From: Microbotryum silenes-acaulis
Taxonomy: Eukaryota > Basidiomycota > Microbotryomycetes > Microbotryales > Microbotryaceae
Assembly (NCBI GenBank): GCA_003665825.1
Contig: QPFY01000001.1
Span: forward strand, 675,001 to 739,000
DNA length: 64,000 bases
Direction of reading: 5' to 3'
The notes under the pieces are model-generated. The model saw only the letters and a list, made by a program, of their open reading frames with translations. It was not told where the DNA came from and did no database searches. The position numbers and the translations under genes are program-made. Positions 59,734-64,000 of this stretch are shown here, one piece after another. Position 1 is the stretch's first letter, and each line of letters begins with the position of its first letter.

Positions 59734-62156
59734 TGGGACCAGGCAAACGAGAGGCGCCAGAGGGGGCTCGAGGGCGGAAATGGAAGCGTAAGCTACGACG
59801 AAGTGGGGGTGAGAAGAGACGAGACTTCGGGGAGCGACTTGAAGGAACCTCAGCTTGCAGTGGGATGTGGATGAGAGAAAGGAAAGAAAGAGAAAGACCA
59901 GTGACTTCGCGTGATGTCTCTCATTTCAACGTGACCTCCTTCACTTCATCATCATGTCGAGCTGGTGCGAGCGGATAAGCCCCGTAGCCGAGAGGGGATC
60001 CAACGACGATGATGAGTGGGTGATGGGGTGGCGAGTCTGGCGCGCGGCGACGGATGACGCGCTGACAGGCGCCGGCGCCGGCGGTCGCGTGTGGGGCGCA
60101 CGGTCCTGCCAGTATTTGATCGAAGCAAGAAAAGCTATTGGAGACGTCACATACTCCTATCACTCGGAGGTATTGTTGGATTTCACTTCAACGTGATCTC
60201 CCTCCACTACCCCCAGGGTGCTTAGCAGGACTGGGTGAAACGAAACTTCGTCCGGTGACTCGGAAGATCGCCTTCATATGGAGTCACTACTGTGATTCGG
60301 TTTACTCCTTTCAGTGGCCACAGTGAATTTACTTGACGTGGTGGGAAAATGGTAGCTGCTGCCGATTCCCAAGATACAGCCTCGAAGCACTAGTGGCTTC
60401 GCTGGGGCCTCTGACCAGTCCCGAGCGCGATCTACCAGACGGATTAGCGGGTCCCGAGTTCCGTGCTTTCACACCCGAAGTGGAATGATCGCAGTGTGTA
60501 GCCCATGTGCTGAAACAGAACTGATGGCTAGAGTGGAGTACTCTTACGGAAGTGACAGGTCCCAAACTCTTGCAAGCACACTTCAGATGAAAGTTTTCTT
60601 GCCTCGAACTGCTGTGTGCCAAAACCTCGGTGACGCTAAGGTTTCTGGGCCAATTCAAGGCAAGGTACAATTCTAGCGAGTACCGATTGCAGTGAGCCAA
60701 GTGATTAGTGTAGGGATCCTTAGGGCCCCCGACCAGCCGGCCCTCCGCGACAATACATATGGCGCCCAGCGGAAGTGCTAAATGGGCGGGAAAGTGTTCT
60801 GCATGGGGCTGCCGAGACTATAAAAAAAAAGACCCCACCCATAGCCTCGACTTATGACAACTAAGATAATTTACTGGTATTTTAAATAGTGCTGTCAAGC
60901 TGCCGAGGGAAATCTTTCCCACCTCTCGGCCGTGCGGCGCGCGACAGGGGTTGGCTCCCAGGGCTCCTGATAACGGCCGGCGGCGCCCGAGCATACGGCA
61001 TGGTGCAAAGCACTAGTTACACCGAAACGAAAGAGGAGTGACTAGATATGACTTTGAGTACTGTAATGATCCTGTTTCTCTCTTTGCCTCCCTCTCGTCA
61101 CTCCTCAATCGATGCAATGCCCCTCGAGACCCATCAGGATATCAGGAGGCTCTCCTTGCTCACGGCCACTACGTCAATTTGGGCGGCTACCGTCCAGGTC
61201 ACCGCCAACAGCGTAGGACCTACGCGTGGCCTTAAAGTGTCAAGCGAGACCTCACACCGGGCCCTCCAATTTCCCATAGCAGGGAAAAGTGGTAAGATGT
61301 CGTGTCCGGCGCCGCGTGCCGGGCCTACTGATAAAAACAACCCATGAAGTGAGCTGGTACCCTGCGAACTACTCTGACCTCGAGTCGTCCCTCATCTTTC
61401 AACGCAACGAATAAACGTCGACATAGGGCCGGGAAGCATGCCACGACGTGATGCAAGATTGCGGATCCCCCTCTGACGCCATCATCGCCAAGGAACCGCC
61501 GGACTCAGTGGGCCTCGCGAGATGTAAAGCACCCCACAATACTGCCCAATGAGTATCAATTCTCAAACGCAGATTCAGCGTCTCAGCTGAGCTGACACCC
61601 CCGTGATTACCTGCTACTAGATTCATGCCGACCGCTCAAATTAAGTCCGAGTGCAAGGAATGCCGGACCAATTGCTCGCACCCTTCGGCCAAACAGTGTT
61701 CTTAACCTCCTTATGGCTCCAAGGATCCGTCCTCGTCTGCCTCGAACGTTTTTTTGACCGAAGAATTGGGGGTGGCTGCGGCGCGCCGAGAAGCCCGACT
61801 GGAGGACTTGGCCGGCGAGCAGACTTTCTGCAGGAGGAGGCCGGTCACTTGTCTGCAGAGCAGCGAGGTGGGCGGCTTGTTCTTTTTAGCAAGTAGTATG
61901 ATTTGGTATGATTGCATTGGATCGAGTGGTGGATGTTAGGGACTGCAGGTTGAGCCCGCTTCACTTCAAACTCAGGGGCCCGTTCGAGCCGGATTCGTTT
62001 GGCACAGCACAATCCACGCGCGTGGGGCCGCGAGTCGGGAAGCACGCGAAGCTAGCTCCGGGCTTGCCTTCCAGCCATCCTCGGCCTCAAAATCGACACG
62101 ACACCCTGGCGTTCATACATTAACCTTAAGACATATCTGGACGATCGATCGAGAAC
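59734..62156. other. 2.4-kb gene-poor stretch
   Basis: Only short frames without domains or consistent splice sites. There is a tataaaaaaaaa sequence at about 60821 and scattered short direct repeats. No tRNA or other structured RNA recognised. It may hold a noncoding RNA, decayed mobile DNA, or long regulatory sequence for SCC3. Confidence 0.45.
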
Positions 62157-64000
62157 ATGAGCAGTACATCGGGTGATGAAGATGGACCTGGCGGTGGTGG
62201 TCGACGTGCGTCCGGTCGCGTCCGCAAGGCGCCTGAACGACTAAAGCGTGAGTGTCTTCTACATGACACAGATAGGGTTCAGAACGGAAGGTCCATACGT
62301 ACTCATCGATGGGTGGGAATGGGTCGAGGATGCTTACTATGAATGTCCGACGCTGCGTGGGCGGCGGCTGGCTGCCCCTGCGGACGCGTCGATGGCTTGA
62401 CTTCGCGTGATGGGACGCGTTCATTGAGACCGCGTTGCACAACGTCACTCGCTAGCCTATTGCCTGTGCCACTCCCACTTCACCCCAGTCATTAATCCAC
62501 CGAATTGACTTAGACTGACTTGAGTGACTTTTGCTACAGCTGGAACGGCCACCGCAACCAAGAACAAGCGCACGTCCACCTCGGAGCGCGACGTCAACTC
62601 CCAAGACGAGGGTGAGGATGAGGAGAACGAGGAGGAAGATGACGACATGCCCAGTGAGACCGAGTCTGAAGAAGAGGAGGCAGAGGCGTTCAAGAGCCCT
62701 GGAAAGAAGAGGGTACCCCGGCCGAAGGCATCATCAGCCAAGCTGGCCGTCGCCAGCTCGGCCTCGAAACGCAAGCCGTCGACCTCCGCCCGTCGCGCCC
62801 CCAGGAAGAAGAAGATTCCTGCTGAAGGCGAAGATGGCCAAGCCGAAGGGTTTGCGCTCGGTGCTTTGGCGAAAGGCGACTTCAAGATTAAGGATGACAA
62901 CTCCATCTTCAGTCAGTCCGCTCGTTTTTGAGCTCGTCGACGCTTCAATACCAGTCGACGTGCTGTGCTGACCTTGAGGTGCATCTCCTCTCGAAACAAC
63001 TGTGAACTTTTTCAGATGCTGTACGTGACCGAAACTCGGCCCTCGAAACGACCGTCGAAGACTGGTTCGAGCAGTACAGCGAGGAGCCGGGTCCGGCAAT
63101 GGCCGAGCTGGTCAATTTCCTTCTCAGGGTGAGTGGAGGCTAGGATCGTTACCAGGATGACCAAGGCAGAGCCTAAGCTGATTGAGCTACAATCCCGTCT
63201 CCCATCAGTCTTGCGGCTGCAACTCGAGCGTTGACGAGCATCAAGCTGTTGACGAAGATGGTGTTGTCGAGACGTTGAGCGATATCCAGGACAAGTTCAA
63301 GAATGTGCGTGCTACCGTAGGGCGAGACTCGTTGAGTGTCTCACTGACCTCCTTGGAGTTTTCTCCTTGTAGGAAACCAGTCTGGTATACCCGGTCGTTT
63401 CTCGCTCGGCGGCGTACAAAAAGTTCCGAGGTTCGCTCTCCGCGTTCATCTCCAAACTCTTCCAGTCCGCCGCGTCGTCCGATGTTCTTTACGAGTCCGA
63501 CTTCAGCAACGTCGTACTACCTTGGATCGTCACCCTTTCATCGTCCAAGATACGATCGTTCCGCCACACTGCCACCCTCTTCGGCATGCATTCGGTCGCC
63601 GGCCTGAGCGCAGCCCATGCGGGGGTCAAGAAGGAGCACGCGACGGCGAACCGAGCAGTCGAAGCGGAGACCAGGAAGGCTCGCAAGGACAAGACCCGGC
63701 TGAAGGAACTGAAGAAGACGGCCGAAGCGATCCAGAACAAGCAGCAACAGATTGAAGTGACCATCAAGTCGTTGTGGGATACGTGAGTCGGGCCTTTGCT
63801 GCCATACGAAGGTGTCCACCGCTCGAGGCTGACAATCCCAGGATGCGGCCCTGCTCAGAATATTCGTGAATCGATACCGAGATACCGACGCGGGCATCCG
63901 TAGCGAATGCATTGCCGCGTTTTCTGTCCTCATCAAGATCAACCCTGACTACTGGATTGATGGAATGCACATGCGCTACATAGGCTGGGTGCTTTCGGAT
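62157..64000 (+). CDS. SCC3: Cohesin subunit SCC3/STAG, 5' part
   Basis: SCC3 (stromalin) is the HEAT-repeat cohesin subunit that binds DNA and Scc1. The start is an acidic, basic-patched N terminus (RRASGRVRKAPERLK, EDEENEEEDDD). The STAG domain follows: DRNSALETTVEDWFEQY, MAELVNFLLRSCGC, FRGSLSAFISKLFQS, and FRHTATLFGMHSVAGL. The stromalin conservative domain begins with VNRYRDTDAGIRSECIAAF and ends at YIGWVLSD at the window edge. Introns: 62248-62539, then several of 70-120 bases. The gene continues beyond base 64000. Confidence 0.92.

Noticed and set aside
1..64000. CRISPR arrays, rRNA operons, tRNA genes
   Set aside because: No regularly spaced repeats, no rRNA sequence, and no convincing tRNA cloverleaf seen by eye; small RNAs could still be missed.

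Overview
The window is compact nuclear DNA from a fungus, most likely a basidiomycete yeast and possibly Pucciniomycotina. The reasons are short GT-AG introns in almost every gene, GC-rich serine/alanine-rich proteins, a DUF7918-type protein, and transposon families common in basidiomycetes. The phylum is an inference; no rRNA or tRNA was recognised.

Left edge (1-5.3 kb): a low-confidence minus-strand multi-exon gene, a 26-base G run, and an old inverted-repeat segment holding a broken RecQ/DEAD-type helicase piece. From 5.4 to 18.8 kb: LTN1 (listerin), a GH16 cell-wall transglycosylase, a GT15 mannosyltransferase and a DUF7918 protein.

Transposon island (18.97-26.2 kb): a 5.7-kb DNA transposon spans 18983-24688. 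It has perfect 126-bp terminal inverted repeats and a perfect 8-bp target duplication (atccgcaa). It carries a broken KDZ-type (Kyakuja/Dileera/Zisupton) transposase and, convergent to it, a second gene whose splice phases are all consistent and which is apparently intact. I do not recognise that second gene. Beside the transposon lies a truncated Helitron replicase fragment.

From 26.6 kb to the right edge is ordinary housekeeping sequence: an unknown, possibly mitochondrial protein; GIR2; ILV2; an alpha/beta hydrolase; a BolA protein; SNU13; an RRN6/TAF1C-like protein with an unusual zinc-cluster-like N terminus; a SAPS-domain phosphatase subunit; an FAH-family hydrolase; an F-box protein; a DUF3429 mitochondrial membrane protein; a MYND/MSS51-like protein; MCP1; TRP2; a small membrane protein; a 2.4-kb gene-poor stretch; and the 5' part of SCC3 running off the right edge.

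Neighbouring genes do not form one pathway. Several pairs are divergent over short shared promoters (BolA stands alone; SNU13/RRN6-like, FAH/F-box, MYND/MCP1). The most notable material is the transposon with its unknown second gene, the ten-base-phased repeat in the MYND/MCP1 promoter, and the zinc-cluster-like start of the RRN6-like gene. Exon borders were set by eye from splice signals and reading-frame continuity.
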